64,000 bases of DNA, from positions 1-64,000 of the forward strand of contig NZ_LZGT01000041.1 in NCBI RefSeq assembly GCF_001690525.1. Reading direction: 5' to 3'. Each line of letters begins with the position of its first letter. Within the stretch, counting starts at the first letter, position 1. Source of the DNA: Gilliamella sp. App6-5. Lineage in GTDB: Bacteria; Pseudomonadota; Gammaproteobacteria; Enterobacterales; Orbaceae. The position numbers and the translations under genes were made by a program. The notes under the pieces are model-generated. The model saw only the letters and a program-made list of their open reading frames with translations. It did no database searches and was not told the origin of the DNA. Shown here piece after piece: positions 18,238 through 29,078 of this stretch.

Positions 18238-18631
18238 AAGAGTCTTTTAAGAATAAAATACTTAAAATCAATATCCTATCTGCATTGTTTTTGGGGATGG
18301 TCGCAGGTATCAAGTGTTATAAGATTCGGTGAGCATTTTTATACGATGATAACGCCCGAATTAAGGGAGGATATATGTCCTCCTTTTAATAAACCTTCTG
18401 AGAGATATTCACAAAGTGGAGTTAGCAAGGCTAACTTCTTTTCGTTTCTTGGTTATCGACACATTTTAACGGTCGATTCCGTATTTGGTTTGGGATTGGG
18501 TGTTTTGCTGGCTTTTCGTGTTTCTATAAAGGTGTTCAGGTAGTGCATTGATTTTATTCAATTTTTTATTTCAAAGTTGTTATAAAACTAAAATAAAATC
18601 AATTGCATACCTAGCTGTTTCCCCGCTTTCT
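18238..18631. other. Gap after the stress-protein gene
   Basis: 394 bases. It contains the hairpin at 18363-18387. An open frame of 65 codons from 18346 runs straight through that hairpin and shows no family resemblance; I do not call it a gene. A second look-alike stretch, GTTAGCAAGGCTAAC (18420-18434), is a perfect 6-bp-stem hairpin. Nothing else recognised. Confidence 0.5.
18363..18387 (+). terminator. Possible terminator downstream of the stress-protein gene
   Basis: GGAGGA, loop TATATG, TCCTCC followed by TTTT, with flanking AAG/TTT able to extend the stem. It is 125 bases after the stop codon, so it may end that transcript after a long 3' tail. Confidence 0.5.
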
Positions 18632-20752
18632 CTACTGATGTTTTACAATAAAACAGCAGTGAATTTGTTTATTACGCTTAAAATCAAGTGATAACGTTTT
18701 ATGGGTAATTTCTTGATAAGATAACCCTAGGTTTTGCATACCAACACTATCCATTTTAAAACCACGCTTATTATTCGAAAAGATAATAGTCCCATTAGGT
18801 CTTAATAGGCGTTTAAGATCGGTCATTAATTTTAGATGGTCACGCTGTACATCAAAAGTATCGTTCATGCGTTTTGAATTTGAAAATGTCGGCGGATCGA
18901 TAAAAATTAAATCGAATTGCTCATCAGCCTGAGATAAATAAAGCAAACAATCGGCCTGAATTAATCGATGCTTTTTACCGGTTAAACCATTTTGTTTTAA
19001 ATTACGATCAGCCCATTCCAAATAGGTGCGAGACATATCGACTGTAGTGGTTGATTTTGCGCCACCAAGTCCAGCATAAACCGTTGCGCTACCTGTATAG
19101 GCAAATAGATTTAAAAAGTCCTTGCCGGCACTCATTTCACCAATCATTTTTCGCGCTAAACGATGATCTAAAAACAAGCCGGTATCTAAATAATCGGTCA
19201 CATTGACCCAAAATGTGGTTTGGCGCTGATTAATTGGGTATTCATGTACTAAAAAATAGTCCTGCTTTTGCCCTAATTTTTGATATTGCTGTTTGCCTTT
19301 TTGCTTTTCACGCGTTTTTAATACTAGCTGATCGGCGGTAAGCTCAAGTACTGATATGGTCGCATTGATAATATCAAAAAGTCGCTGGCGCGTTTTTTGT
19401 GGGTCGATGTTTTTTGGTGCGGCGTATTCTTGCATGACTATTTTATCTTTGTAACGATCAATAGCGACGTTATATTCAGGCAAATCCGCATCATAAAGTC
19501 GATAGCATTCTAGCTGTTCTTGAGCAGCCCATTTTTCTAACTTTTGCTTATTTTTGCGTAATCGATTAGCAAAATCGGCAGCTGGCAACGTTGGATTATT
19601 GATTGGATTTTCAGTGTTACGCTGAGCAATGACATAATTTTTTTGTATACAGTCCAGTGGACCATTTTTGGCTTTGAATTGTCTGTCTGCTCGCATTTGT
19701 AAGCAATCTAATAACTGCGGTGCGCCGCTAAATAGCGATAATTTCCACCCACCAAAATTTTGTTTAATTTGCCGACCGAGAGCGGTATGTAAAGCAATAA
19801 GCGCAGGCTCACTTTCTAGGCGTTCACCATAAGGTGGATTACTAATAATCATGCCTGTTGTTTGTGCTAGTAATGGATTCATTAATTGCGTAACATCTTG
19901 CATCGAAAACGTAATTAAATCCCCCACACCTGCTTGGATGGCATTTTGTTTGGCTCGTTCAAGTACTGCTGGGTTATTATCGTAACCAATAAATGGAGTA
20001 TTGGGTTTGCAAACATTTTGTTTAGCTGAAAATAACAGCGAATTCCACAAAGTAGGCTTAAATCCTTTCCAAGCAAAAAATCCCCATTGTTTGCGTTGTA
20101 ATCCCGGTGGAATTTTTGATGCAATCATCGCCGCTTCAATCAATAGCGTGCCCGAACCACACATTGGATCAAGTAGGGGTTCATCACTTTGCCAACCTGA
20201 ACGCATAATAATGGCAGCAGCAAGGGTCTCTTTTAATGGTGCTTGCCCTGTTTGCTGGCGATAACCACGCTCATGTAAGCTATTACCACTCAAATCTAAA
20301 GACAGTGTAACACGGTTTTTATTTAAATAAGCATGAAACCGAATATCAGGATCTTGCTTCGCCACATTAGGGCGTTGGTTGGTATGACGTAAAAAATGAT
20401 CGACAATGGCATCTTTGATCTTAAGCGCACCATATTGGCTATTACGAATAAACTCGTTAACACCAACAAAGTTAATCACAAAAGTGTTATCGACAGCAAA
20501 AATATCAGTCCATTTAATATTAAACACGCAAGAATAGAGATCTAAATCACTATAGATATCAAATTCGGCTATTGGCAATAAAATGCGTGATGCTAAACGT
20601 GACCATAATAGTGATTGATATAAAGTTGTTTCGTTGGCATCAAAATAGACACCGCCTTGCGTAATTTTACAATTGGTTGAACCAATTTGTTCTAACTCTT
20701 TTTTTAATAACTCTTCAAGCCCGCGAGATGTGCTGGCAAATAGCGTTTTCAT
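18632..20752 (-). CDS. rlmL: Bifunctional 23S rRNA methyltransferase RlmL/RlmK
   Basis: 706 residues, matching enteric RlmKL (702). The N-terminal half has a THUMP domain (about 45-155) and a methyltransferase with [16 protein letters not shown] (about 198-213) and the catalytic [12 protein letters not shown] (about 305-316); it makes m2G2445. The C-terminal half (from about 480) has [28 protein letters not shown] and [11 protein letters not shown] and makes m7G2069. The enzyme acts on naked 23S rRNA during 50S assembly. It has its own promoter region; no partner gene. Confidence 0.95.
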   Translation of the reverse strand: MKTLFASTSRGLEELLKKELEQIGSTNCKITQGGVYFDANETTLYQSLLWSRLASRILLPIAEFDIYSDLDLYSCVFNIKWTDIFAVDNTFVINFVGVNEFIRNSQYGALKIKDAIVDHFLRHTNQRPNVAKQDPDIRFHAYLNKNRVTLSLDLSGNSLHERGYRQQTGQAPLKETLAAAIIMRSGWQSDEPLLDPMCGSGTLLIEAAMIASKIPPGLQRKQWGFFAWKGFKPTLWNSLLFSAKQNVCKPNTPFIGYDNNPAVLERAKQNAIQAGVGDLITFSMQDVTQLMNPLLAQTTGMIISNPPYGERLESEPALIALHTALGRQIKQNFGGWKLSLFSGAPQLLDCLQMRADRQFKAKNGPLDCIQKNYVIAQRNTENPINNPTLPAADFANRLRKNKQKLEKWAAQEQLECYRLYDADLPEYNVAIDRYKDKIVMQEYAAPKNIDPQKTRQRLFDIINATISVLELTADQLVLKTREKQKGKQQYQKLGQKQDYFLVHEYPINQRQTTFWVNVTDYLDTGLFLDHRLARKMIGEMSAGKDFLNLFAYTGSATVYAGLGGAKSTTTVDMSRTYLEWADRNLKQNGLTGKKHRLIQADCLLYLSQADEQFDLIFIDPPTFSNSKRMNDTFDVQRDHLKLMTDLKRLLRPNGTIIFSNNKRGFKMDSVGMQNLGLSYQEITHKTLSLDFKRNKQIHCCFIVKHQ

Positions 20753-21077
20753 GCATAATCCACTTTACAATAAAATTGCAGGCATTATACCGACTAATTG
20801 TAATAGTGGGAAATAAAGGCTGAATTTAACAAAAATATTGTTTAATGAGTGATAATAATTTTGTAAGGAAGTTTAATAAAATCTATACATTTAAGTACAG
20901 ATAAAATTTGTAATATCCCATCAGTTTAAAATAGGCGAGTAAGATCTCGCGTAAATGTTTGTTAATGATTGCATTTAGTACTGAAATAATAATGGAATCA
21001 CCTTGTAATTTAGTTGGCTAGCCGATTTTGTGAATGTTTGATTGATATGCTAGTTATCATACGTTTTAACTGTTTTA

Positions 21078-21100
21078 ATAAAAAGAGACTGCGAAGTCCC
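21078..21100 (-). terminator. Terminator-like hairpin on the minus strand
   Basis: On the minus strand GGGACT, loop TCGC, AGTCTC, then TTTTTATT. It joins repeat copy B directly, so it may be part of the same element rather than the end of the LacI-type regulator gene about 220 bases upstream of it, although that position would also suit. Confidence 0.5.
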
Positions 21101-21139
21101 AATTCATCACCAAACGGTATAGAATCCTGAATTATTTTT
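21098..21139 (-). repeat. Dispersed 40-bp repeat, copy B
   Basis: Inverted relative to copy A at 16201-16240. The shared core on the minus strand is ATTCAGGATTCTATACCGTT, one base different from copy A. Confidence 0.55.
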
Positions 21140-21318
21140 ACATGTGTGGTATCAGAAGGCACGATTGCTATTTGCAGTGAAGACGATCAAACGCATTTGG
21201 TAAGTAAAATGGGTATGAAACGTTAATCATGCCCAATTGCATAGTTTAAATCTACAAGGCAAGTTCCACAATCGACGTTAATCAAAATAAGTTTAGTAAA
21301 AACCGAGCATCTCAAACA

Positions 21319-22371
21319 TTAATAAAATATCGATTCAGCGTTAATGATTGTACAATGTTTAATGGGTTTTATTGTACCTTTAATAATGTCACACAGTAAG
21401 GAAGCTGACTGTTTACCCATTTTAAACAAAGGTTTACAAATTTTGCATAAACTATCTAACTCATTGTATTTAAGTTCTTTAGATGCACTAAAATACGATA
21501 TCGTAAGCGGTTTAGTGAGATTTGCTTTACTTTCATTGGCTTGATGTAATGCTCCCCAAACCATGCTATCAGGTGATCGATGGTGTTGCTCTTTAAAATG
21601 ATTTTCGTGTAAGTGATTTAAGCTAAAGTTATCGGCACAAATCACAGCAGTGGGTGATTTTGTGCCATTTATTAATTTTTTGATAGCCGATCTAGCATGT
21701 TGATAGGTAAAGCAGCCTTGAATAATATACCTGGGTTCGATAGTAATATTTGCGCGTAACAAAGCTTGCTTATAACCCTGCTGCAAAAGTACTGAATTCA
21801 TCGTTTTGTCATCATTAAGTAAAATGGCAATTTGGTTATGATGATTATCAATCAAATATTGCGTCATTTGATATCCAATGAATAAATGGTCAAAGTGAAC
21901 ACAAACAAAATCAAGTGAAAAATGATTAACTAATACAATCGGTGGTAATGTGCTTTTGTAAGAGAACAGTGTTTTTAAGTAGGGGGCATCATTGATAATA
22001 ATAATCCCATCAAAGGCATTTTGTGCCACATAACGAATAATATGATGGATATCACTTTTTCTATTATAAGGAAACTGCAGATAAAACAGTTGATACTGTT
22101 CTTCTTTTAAAACTTGCTCTAAACCAATATTGATTAAGCTTTTTGAAAACAGTTGGTTATCAATAATTAATATCTTTTTACTGTTATGTATTGGTTGATA
22201 GGGGTTGAGATTTTTTGATGTGTCCATATTTAACGCTTCAATCGCTTGATAAACACGTAACTGAGTTTTAGGCGATGTTAAATGTGGCTTTTTTAATGCT
22301 CGAGAAACTGAAGCAACAGAAATATTAGCTTTTTTGGCAATCGTTGATAGGGTAATTTTTGTCATAATCAC
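21319..22371 (-). CDS. LacI-family transcriptional regulator
   Basis: About 348-350 residues. An N-terminal LacI helix-turn-helix is clear (TLSTIAKKANISVASVSRAL, from about residue 7), with a hinge near 50 and a periplasmic-binding-protein-like sensor domain for a small molecule, usually a sugar. Residues about 65-345 carry the PBP pattern (KILIIDNQL, FDGIIIINDA, ILLNDDK, AVICADNF). The start is either GTG at 22371 or ATG at 22365; ATG is more likely though neither has a clear ribosome binding site. No sugar operon lies beside it, so its targets are elsewhere or itself; the 301-base upstream gap has room for an operator. Confidence 0.88.
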   Translation of the reverse strand: MIMTKITLSTIAKKANISVASVSRALKKPHLTSPKTQLRVYQAIEALNMDTSKNLNPYQPIHNSKKILIIDNQLFSKSLINIGLEQVLKEEQYQLFYLQFPYNRKSDIHHIIRYVAQNAFDGIIIINDAPYLKTLFSYKSTLPPIVLVNHFSLDFVCVHFDHLFIGYQMTQYLIDNHHNQIAILLNDDKTMNSVLLQQGYKQALLRANITIEPRYIIQGCFTYQHARSAIKKLINGTKSPTAVICADNFSLNHLHENHFKEQHHRSPDSMVWGALHQANESKANLTKPLTISYFSASKELKYNELDSLCKICKPLFKMGKQSASLLCDIIKGTIKPIKHCTIINAESIFY

Positions 22372-22672
22372 GCTTAAAAGTGGATTAAAGTGACTTATTA
22401 CTTTACCGATATTAGATTGATTTGTAAGCGATCAAATTTTGTTTTGTCGATCTATGTTCCAAAATATCTATGACAGATATCTAAAGAAGTTTAAATGGAT
22501 ATGTTTTATTAAAGCTATGGCATAAGTAATATAACCATGTTATATAGTGTGGACGATCTACTTGAATAAAAGAATGATTATTAAAAATTTAGGTACAGAT
22601 TAGTGTTTTATTCTATTAACAAAAAAGATAGAATCAAGCCATACAAAATAAGATGGATAAAAGGAATTTTAT
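22372..22672. other. Divergent promoter region
   Basis: 301 bases between the LacI-type regulator (minus) and the secreted protein (plus). The arrangement suggests two divergent promoters, possibly with shared control, but I see no convincing LacI-type palindrome and make no operator call. Confidence 0.4.
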
Positions 22673-23683
22673 ATGAAACTGAAATTTTTATTGGCTGCAA
22701 TTTTATTTATGTTTAGTTATTGTGCCTGGGGGCAATTACTTGATATTAGCCCTAAATATCGTGGTGAACCATTTTTTATGAGTGTTGATATGCACCAATT
22801 GCAACAAGATTGCGCTAGAAACGAAGATGAATATCATCAACTCGATAAAAAAGAAAAGCTAAAATATGATAGCCGTTGCCCACTCAACAATTTGAAATTT
22901 GATTTTAAACAGTTAGATAAATTAATTGATGATGATCCTATTGTCTATAATGGTAATGATTTTCAACTAAAATTAAGCATTAGCCCAATTAATCCTAAGA
23001 ATAAAAACGAGGAAGATTTACCTCATTCAGGGCGAGATATTACGTTATCTTTAATCAGCAAAAATCAGGTAATTGATAAGCTTTTTTTAGCAAATAATTC
23101 TTTTTCTAATAATCCTACTCTTTGGAATGGCTATCAGCATTACTACATTGCCCCAAGTGGCGATATTTACACATTATTGTCAATAAAATCAGAACCGATT
23201 GAGTCTGAGTCAGGGACGTTTCCTACATTATGGAAGCATTACAATATTGACTCGAGTAATATGAAATTTGGGCTTAAAGAGATGCAAATCAACATGCCAG
23301 AAGCAACTTATCAAATTATTTATCCTAACCAATTTAATACTAAATTTCACGAAGGCGCTGTTGAATATGGTTTAACATTAGAAGAGTCCATTGCACTGTT
23401 TAATCAATCAGCTAAAAATGGATCTTCTGATTATAGTCTTGATTTTAGAGTCTATCGTTATTATCAAGATCAGCTAAAAGAGAAAGTAAAGCAGCTTGAT
23501 AATAAAAAACAACAGCAAGATTCATTGCTGGCATTAAAACAAAATATAAATACAGCGTGTTTAATTACACCAGCGCCGATTTATGAAAGTGATATTGAAC
23601 CTTATTTAGACAAAGTTTTGACTTGCTTAATTGATCAACATCGGCAGGCAATCAAACATGTGGAAGATGAGTTAGCCAATTAG
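22673..23683 (+). CDS. Secreted protein of unknown function
   Basis: 336 residues. A signal peptide (KLKFLLAAILFMFSYCAWG, cleavage near residue 20) leads to a soluble mature protein with Cys at about 47, 65, 303 and 321 which could form two disulfides. A basic, Gln/Lys-rich helical stretch (about 262-290) precedes the last domain. GAAT-free GGAAT ribosome binding site (AAAAGGAATTTT) precedes the ATG. No family recognised. It is divergent from the LacI-type regulator; a regulatory link is possible but unproven. Confidence 0.75.
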   Translation: MKLKFLLAAILFMFSYCAWGQLLDISPKYRGEPFFMSVDMHQLQQDCARNEDEYHQLDKKEKLKYDSRCPLNNLKFDFKQLDKLIDDDPIVYNGNDFQLKLSISPINPKNKNEEDLPHSGRDITLSLISKNQVIDKLFLANNSFSNNPTLWNGYQHYYIAPSGDIYTLLSIKSEPIESESGTFPTLWKHYNIDSSNMKFGLKEMQINMPEATYQIIYPNQFNTKFHEGAVEYGLTLEESIALFNQSAKNGSSDYSLDFRVYRYYQDQLKEKVKQLDNKKQQQDSLLALKQNINTACLITPAPIYESDIEPYLDKVLTCLIDQHRQAIKHVEDELAN

Positions 23684-23992
23684 TATTATTTGGCAATCAA
23701 TATAATAATTAAGTATAAATTTTATTAGTAAAAGATAATTCGTTATTGGTGAAGACTAAAAAATCATCTTATTTGTTTAAATAGTCAAATAACCTGTGAA
23801 AATATAAACTGCTAAATTCATTTTCGAGTATTATCCAACAAAGCCATCTTAATGATGGCTTATCGTTTTAATGTTCATAATCACAGTCAAATTAAATCTA
23901 TTCATCTAATGCTATTGTCATGTATCTTTTTCCGCTATCTTTGATAATAAAGTGATATAATTACCGCTAAATTTTTTATTGGGTTTATAAAT
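23684..23992. other. Gap before usg with a hairpin
   Basis: 309 AT-rich bases. Contains AGCCATC-TTAAT-GATGGCT (23842-23860) followed by TATCGTTTTA, a weak terminator candidate for the secreted-protein gene. The last 60 bases should hold the usg promoter. No gene seen. Confidence 0.5.
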
Positions 23993-25012
23993 ATGTCTGC
24001 ATGGAATATTGCTATTGTGGGGGCGACAGGCCAAGTTGGCTCTGCGCTAGTTGAGTTGCTACAGCAACGTAGTTTACAAGACAGTAGTCTAAAAATTGAA
24101 AATCTCTATCTAGTGGGTAGCGATAACAGTGCTGACGAAATTGTTCGTTTTGCTGGCAAAAATTTAACAGTGATTGACAGTACACAAATGGACTGGAGCG
24201 AGTGCCATTTTGCTTTTTTTGTTGTTGATGCTAAAACCAGTGAAAAGTATGCGCAAGTCGCAGCAGAATCGGGGTGTGTAGTGATTGATGCAAGTGGTTA
24301 TTTTGCTCAGCAAGATCATATTCCATTAGTGGTACCTAAAGTTAATAATAGTGTATTGACCGAATACCGTAATGAAAACATTATCGCCGTTGCTAGTGCC
24401 ACAGTGTGTCAGTTGTTGCGTTGTGTTGCTTCGTTAACTGATATGGAATTATTAACAAATTTACATGCGACTAGTTTTATCCCAGCATCATTGTATGGCA
24501 AATCTGGCGTGAATGAACTGGCAGGGCAAAGTGCCCGCTTGTTAAATGGTATGCCGGTTGATAATCAACTATTTGATAAGCAATTAGCTTTTAATTTATT
24601 ACCGGTATCACACGAACATCACAATGCAATACTTGGAGAAAAATCCCAAGTTGATCAAATCCGTAAAGTATTGAGTAATTATGAACTTCCTGTTTCTATC
24701 GAGTCAGTGATTGTGCCCGTGTTTTATGGCGTGTCACAAGCCATTAATGTATCAAGTAGTTTGCCAATTGAATTAGATATGGCACGCTTTGGTGAATTTG
24801 GTGTTGAAGTGCAAGGCGATAATTTGCCAACGCCAGTGACCGAAGTGAGTACCGAATCAGAACACAATTTGGTTATAAAGTTGGCAAATCTAAGACACAG
24901 TTATGGTCATTATGAACAAATTCAATTTTGGTCAGTAGCCGATAATATTCGTTATTTAGGGGCATTGATGTTAATTGAGACGCTTGAGATCCTCATTAAT
25001 GACTATATATAA
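23993..25012 (+). CDS. usg: USG-1 protein, aspartate-semialdehyde dehydrogenase homologue
   Basis: 339 residues. The N-terminal Rossmann motif is [19 protein letters not shown] and the overall layout matches aspartate-semialdehyde dehydrogenase. The region that holds the active-site Asn-Cys in the true enzyme reads [12 protein letters not shown] here: the Cys is not in the expected place, as is known for the Usg subgroup, so catalytic activity is doubtful. It precedes truA with a 14-base overlap, the same pairing as in E. coli, and this context fixes the call. Role unknown. Confidence 0.88.
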   Translation: MSAWNIAIVGATGQVGSALVELLQQRSLQDSSLKIENLYLVGSDNSADEIVRFAGKNLTVIDSTQMDWSECHFAFFVVDAKTSEKYAQVAAESGCVVIDASGYFAQQDHIPLVVPKVNNSVLTEYRNENIIAVASATVCQLLRCVASLTDMELLTNLHATSFIPASLYGKSGVNELAGQSARLLNGMPVDNQLFDKQLAFNLLPVSHEHHNAILGEKSQVDQIRKVLSNYELPVSIESVIVPVFYGVSQAINVSSSLPIELDMARFGEFGVEVQGDNLPTPVTEVSTESEHNLVIKLANLRHSYGHYEQIQFWSVADNIRYLGALMLIETLEILINDYI

Positions 25013-25790
25013 AATTGCCCTTGGTATTGAATATGATGGCAGTGGTTATTTTGGCTGGCAACGCCAGCAGTCTGTCGATTCTATCCAAGAAAGGCTAGAA
25101 TCTGCGTTATCCATTATTGCTAATGAGCCAATCAACGTATTTTGTGCGGGTCGAACCGATGCTGGCGTGCATGCGACAGGACAAGTTGTGCATTTTGAAA
25201 CCCAAGCTGAGCGCTCACCGAGTGCTTGGACAATGGGGGGTAATTCGCATTTACCGGATAATATTGCAGTGCGCTGGTCACAAATAGTTGAGGATAGTTT
25301 TCATGCAAGGTTTAGTGCGACAGCTCGACGTTACCGTTATGTGATCTATAATCATCGCTATCGTCCAGCTATTTTAGCTAAAGGGGTGTCACATTATTAT
25401 TTGCCATTAAACGAAATATTAATGCACCAAGCTGCGCAGTATTTATTAGGTGAAAACGACTTTTCATCATTTCGAGCAGCTCAATGCCAATCAAGAACGC
25501 CTTGGCGCAATATTCATCACATTGAAGTGACAAGGCAAGGTACATATATTATTGTTGATATTAAAGCTAATGCATTTGTGCACCATATGGTACGCAATAT
25601 TGTGGGGAGTTTACTTGAAGTTGGTGCGGGTAATCAGCGTCCAGAGTGGATTGATGAACTTCTGCAAGCTAAGGACAGAACGCAAGCCGCTGCAACAGCA
25701 AAACCGGAAGGATTATATTTAGTTCAGGTGGATTATCCATCCGAATACCAAATACCCGATCCGAGTTTAGGTCCATTATTTTTAAAATAA
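24999..25790 (+). CDS. truA: tRNA pseudouridine(38-40) synthase
   Basis: 263 residues when started at ATG 24999, which gives the family N-terminus [13 protein letters not shown]; the upstream TTG at 24975 adds residues with no support. TruA makes pseudouridine at positions 38-40 of tRNA anticodon stems. The catalytic Asp 54 is in [13 protein letters not shown], with RYRYVIYNH (about 112-120) and [15 protein letters not shown] (about 193-207) following. The start overlaps the usg stop by 14 bases, so expression is probably translationally coupled. Confidence 0.96.
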   Translation: MTIYKIALGIEYDGSGYFGWQRQQSVDSIQERLESALSIIANEPINVFCAGRTDAGVHATGQVVHFETQAERSPSAWTMGGNSHLPDNIAVRWSQIVEDSFHARFSATARRYRYVIYNHRYRPAILAKGVSHYYLPLNEILMHQAAQYLLGENDFSSFRAAQCQSRTPWRNIHHIEVTRQGTYIIVDIKANAFVHHMVRNIVGSLLEVGAGNQRPEWIDELLQAKDRTQAAATAKPEGLYLVQVDYPSEYQIPDPSLGPLFLK

Positions 25791-25829
25791 GCAACGTAGT
25801 TTAGCAATAAATTCAATTTAGAACAAAAG

Positions 25830-27263
25830 ATGAATGTCATGAATACTGATCGAACAAGCACAAACAGAGATTATAAAAATCAAGATACGAAAAAATCAAA
25901 TCTGCACAATATCAAGCTTCCACCGCACTCAATCGAAGCTGAACAAGCGGTGCTGGGTAGCTTGATGCTTGATAATCAACGTTGGGATGCGGTATCTGAA
26001 ATGATCACTGAGCGGGATTTTTACTCGCGTCATCATCAATTGATTTTTTCTGAAATGCATACCTTGGTCAGCAAAGGGACACCAATAGATTTAATTACCC
26101 TTTCAGAAAGTCTTGAAAGTAAAGACCTATTAGCCGATGTAGGTGGTTTTGCTTATTTGGCGGAGCTTTCTAAAAACACCCCAAGTGCGATTAATGTTGT
26201 TGCTTATAGCGATATTATTCGCCAACAAGCGATTTTGCGCGAATTAATCAGTGCATCAAATGATATTGCTGATAACTGTTATGCTACCGAAGGGCGCGAT
26301 AGTACCGAAATTTTAGACTTGGCGGAAAGTAAAATCTTCCAAATTGCTGAAAGCCGGACTAAACAAGGCGAGGGTCCAAAAAGTATAACCGAAGTGTTAG
26401 AAGCAACGGTTGCTAAAATTGAAGAATTGTTCCAACGCCCGCATGATGGTGTGACAGGGGTTTCAACTGGTTACATTGATTTAGATAAAAAAACGGCTGG
26501 TTTGCAACGTTCCGATTTAATTATTATAGCGGCAAGGCCATCAATGGGTAAAACCACATTTGCCATGAATTTGTGTGAAAATGCTGCCCTAGAGCAAGAA
26601 AAGCCTGTATTAATATTCAGCTTAGAAATGCCATCAGAACAAATTATGATGCGTATGTTAGCGTCACTTTCGCGTGTTGACCAAACCCGAATTCGGACAG
26701 GGCAACTACAAGATGATGATTGGGCAAGAATTTCAAGCACTATGGGCTTATTGCTGGAAAAGAAAAATATCTATATTGATGACTCATCTGGCTTAACGCC
26801 AATGGAGTTACGTTCAAGAGCCAGACGTATTTATCGTGAGCATAAAGGGTTAAGTATGATTATGGTCGATTACTTACAACTTATGCGCGTGCCGAATATC
26901 TCTGAAAATCGTACCCTAGAAATTGCCGAAATATCGCGCTCACTAAAAGCTTTGGCAAAAGAGTTACAAATTCCTGTCGTTGCACTATCACAGCTTAACC
27001 GTAGCTTAGAGCAACGTGCTGATAAAAGACCGGTTAACTCAGATTTACGTGAATCGGGATCTATCGAACAAGATGCCGATGTGATTATGTTTATCTATCG
27101 TGACGAGGTGTATAACGAAGCGTCTGAACATAAAGGTATTGCCGAAATCATTTTAGGAAAACAACGAAACGGTCCAATTGGTAAAGTACGATTAAAATTC
27201 CAAGGTCAGTTTTCACGTTTTGATAATTATGCAGATAACAGTAAATACCTAGATGATGAGTAA
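25830..27263 (+). CDS. dnaB: Replicative DNA helicase
   Basis: 477 residues (471 in E. coli). DnaB is the hexameric 5'-3' helicase of the replication fork. The N-terminal collar domain begins LPPHSIEAEQAVLGSLML; the RecA-like motor has Walker A ARPSMGKTTFAMN (about 231-243), Walker B IMVDYLQLM (about 345-353) and the Gln-rich ALSQLNRSLE (about 385-394), then the arginine finger region. Two possible starts (25830 and 25839) differ by three residues. Terminator at 27286-27331. Confidence 0.96.
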   Translation: MNVMNTDRTSTNRDYKNQDTKKSNLHNIKLPPHSIEAEQAVLGSLMLDNQRWDAVSEMITERDFYSRHHQLIFSEMHTLVSKGTPIDLITLSESLESKDLLADVGGFAYLAELSKNTPSAINVVAYSDIIRQQAILRELISASNDIADNCYATEGRDSTEILDLAESKIFQIAESRTKQGEGPKSITEVLEATVAKIEELFQRPHDGVTGVSTGYIDLDKKTAGLQRSDLIIIAARPSMGKTTFAMNLCENAALEQEKPVLIFSLEMPSEQIMMRMLASLSRVDQTRIRTGQLQDDDWARISSTMGLLLEKKNIYIDDSSGLTPMELRSRARRIYREHKGLSMIMVDYLQLMRVPNISENRTLEIAEISRSLKALAKELQIPVVALSQLNRSLEQRADKRPVNSDLRESGSIEQDADVIMFIYRDEVYNEASEHKGIAEIILGKQRNGPIGKVRLKFQGQFSRFDNYADNSKYLDDE

Positions 27264-27285
27264 AAATTAAAAGTAATAAGCATCA

Positions 27286-27331
27286 ATAACAGCGTAAATA
27301 GGTTTACAACTCTATTTACGCTGTTGTTTTT
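27286..27331 (+). terminator. Rho-independent terminator after dnaB
   Basis: AACAGCGTAAATAG, loop GTTTACAACT, CTATTTACGCTGTT then GTTTTTAT: a 14-bp stem. Its inverted symmetry also gives a terminator on the other strand for the sit operon, which ends about 45 bases away. Confidence 0.88.
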
Positions 27332-27375
27332 ATCGCTATTAAAAAGCAGTTTTAATGGTAGTTTCAAAAATTACT

Positions 27376-28212
27376 TTAACGGTGCGCTTTTTTGTGAGCA
27401 ACAAACTGGTAAGTTTGGGCAAATAAAAAAAGAGTTGCTTGTAAAATAACGATACAAGCGCTGGTTGACGCATCTACATAGTAACTTATCAAGGTGCCCA
27501 TCACCGTTGAAAATGTCGAAACCAATACGGCAATCACTAGCATCCATTCAAAGCGTTTACTTAACGAAAAAGCAGTGATGCCCGGCGCTATCAACATCGC
27601 AATAACTAAAATCATCCCAGCAACTTTTAATGATCCTACAATAGTTAAAGCCAAAACACTCAACAAACCATAATGTAGTAGCTTAACGGGCAGCCCTACA
27701 ACTTTAGCTTGCACTGGGTCGAAGCAATAGAGCATCAGATCACGGCGTTTAATAATAATTAAAAGCGACACAATTACAGCAATGATGATGATCTGTTTAA
27801 GCTCGTCATAACTGGTGCCAAGCACACTACCAAATAGAATATGATTTAAATGTTGCGACGTATCCACCTTAGAAAATAATACTAAACCAAAAGCAAACAT
27901 CCCTGAAAACACAATTCCCATGACCGTATCTTCTTTGATTCGGCTGTTTTCTTTAATGTAACCTGTTGCAACTGAGCAAAATAGGCCTGAAGCAAAAGCA
28001 CCAATGATAATAGGAATACCTGCTACATATGCCAGCACAATGCCGGGTAAAACCGCATGCGAAATCGCATCGCCCATTAACGACCAGCCTTTTAACACTA
28101 AAAAACAAGATAGTAGGGCACACACAATACCGGTTGCTAACGAAGCGAAAATTGCGCGCTGAATAAGAGGAAGAGTAAGCGGATAATAGATATATTCCCA
28201 AAACTCTGTCAT
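27376..28212 (-). CDS. sitD: Mn/Fe ABC transporter permease SitD
   Basis: 278 residues, an ABC-3 family permease with about eight membrane helices. The loop that contacts the ATPase shows GWSLMGDAISHAVLPG (about 44-59), the typical ABC-3 coupling motif. It is the last gene of sitABCD and overlaps sitC by 4 bases. With SitC it forms the inner-membrane channel for Mn(II) and perhaps Fe(II). Confidence 0.9.
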   Translation of the reverse strand: MTEFWEYIYYPLTLPLIQRAIFASLATGIVCALLSCFLVLKGWSLMGDAISHAVLPGIVLAYVAGIPIIIGAFASGLFCSVATGYIKENSRIKEDTVMGIVFSGMFAFGLVLFSKVDTSQHLNHILFGSVLGTSYDELKQIIIIAVIVSLLIIIKRRDLMLYCFDPVQAKVVGLPVKLLHYGLLSVLALTIVGSLKVAGMILVIAMLIAPGITAFSLSKRFEWMLVIAVLVSTFSTVMGTLISYYVDASTSACIVILQATLFLFAQTYQFVAHKKAHR

Positions 28213-29075
28213 ACCTGCCTCCTTTTATTTAAACGGCTTTGGCGTATCCTAAAGCGATTTACAATTAACCCTCGCTGTGGAGCAAATAAGAATGCAGCAA
28301 TAAATATTAGCGTTTGCAACGTAACAATAACGCCACCAGTTTCGCCATTTAAAAAGTAACTGATCCAAGCGCCAATAGCACTTGTTATAGCGCCAATTAG
28401 AACCGAAATAATCAATAAGTACGAAAATCGATTAGTCAATAAGTAAGCGGTTGCTCCAGGTGTAACAACCATAGCAATTACTAAAATGGCGCCAACAGTT
28501 TGTAGTGCTGCAACGGTACAGGCGCTTAAAATGGTAAAAAATAGGATTTTTAACGGTAGTGGTTTTAATCCAATGGATCGGGCATGGGTTTCATCAAAAA
28601 AAACCACTAACAAATCTTTCCAAAAAAAGAAAAGTAATATAAATGACACCAAAATAATAATTTGCACTTGCCACATATCACTATCATCAATCCCTAGAAT
28701 ATTACCAAATATAATGGTTTGCGCATTGATTGATGTTGGATTAAGCGAAATAATTAACAAACCGACAGCAAAAAAGGTTGAAAAGATAAAACCGATAATG
28801 GCGTCTGCTTTTAATCGTGTAAAGGCTCGCACGAGCGTAATTGCTAGTGCAGCGAGTAATCCAGTAAAAAACGCACCAACAGAATAAGGCAACCCCAACG
28901 CATAAGCCCCGGCAACCCCAGGCACAACGGAATGCGAAAGCGCATCGCCCATTAGTGACCAACCTTTTAACATTAAAAAAGCCGATAAAAAAGCACAGGC
29001 AGCACCGACAATACTACTTACCCAAATTGCTTTTAACATAAAACCATAGGTGAATGGTTCAAGTAACAGTTCCAT
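28209..29075 (-). CDS. sitC: Mn/Fe ABC transporter permease SitC
   Basis: 288 residues, ABC-3 permease with the same coupling segment GWSLMGDALSHSVVPGVAGA (about 38-57) and eight or nine membrane helices. It overlaps sitD by 4 bases and starts 3 bases after sitB. SitC and SitD are homologues and pair as a heterodimer. Confidence 0.92.
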   Translation of the reverse strand: MELLLEPFTYGFMLKAIWVSSIVGAACAFLSAFLMLKGWSLMGDALSHSVVPGVAGAYALGLPYSVGAFFTGLLAALAITLVRAFTRLKADAIIGFIFSTFFAVGLLIISLNPTSINAQTIIFGNILGIDDSDMWQVQIIILVSFILLFFFWKDLLVVFFDETHARSIGLKPLPLKILFFTILSACTVAALQTVGAILVIAMVVTPGATAYLLTNRFSYLLIISVLIGAITSAIGAWISYFLNGETGGVIVTLQTLIFIAAFLFAPQRGLIVNRFRIRQSRLNKRRQV

Positions 29076-29078
29076 TTA

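Larger units (their letters stand above)
20753..21318. other. Decayed intergenic region with repeat and gene remnant
   Basis: 566 bases. From about 21128 to 21226 a plus-strand frame between two stops reads FTCVVSEGTIAICSEDDQTH and ends LVSKMGMKR before TAA; it looks like the C-terminus of a lost gene but I cannot name it. Next to it is repeat copy B (21098-21139) and a minus-strand terminator-like hairpin at 21078-21100. The first 300 bases are AT-rich with no features. Confidence 0.5.

Noticed and set aside
18346-18543. 65-codon open frame after the stress-protein gene
   Set aside because: It runs through a terminator-like hairpin, lacks a good ribosome binding site and has no family resemblance.
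21140-21160. ATGTGTGGTATC as the start (MCGI) of a class II amidotransferase
   Set aside because: That frame stops after 12 codons; the neighbouring frame looks more coding-like.
23993-25012. Annotation as functional aspartate-semialdehyde dehydrogenase (asd)
   Set aside because: The active-site Asn-Cys motif is not present at the expected position and the overlap with truA identifies usg.
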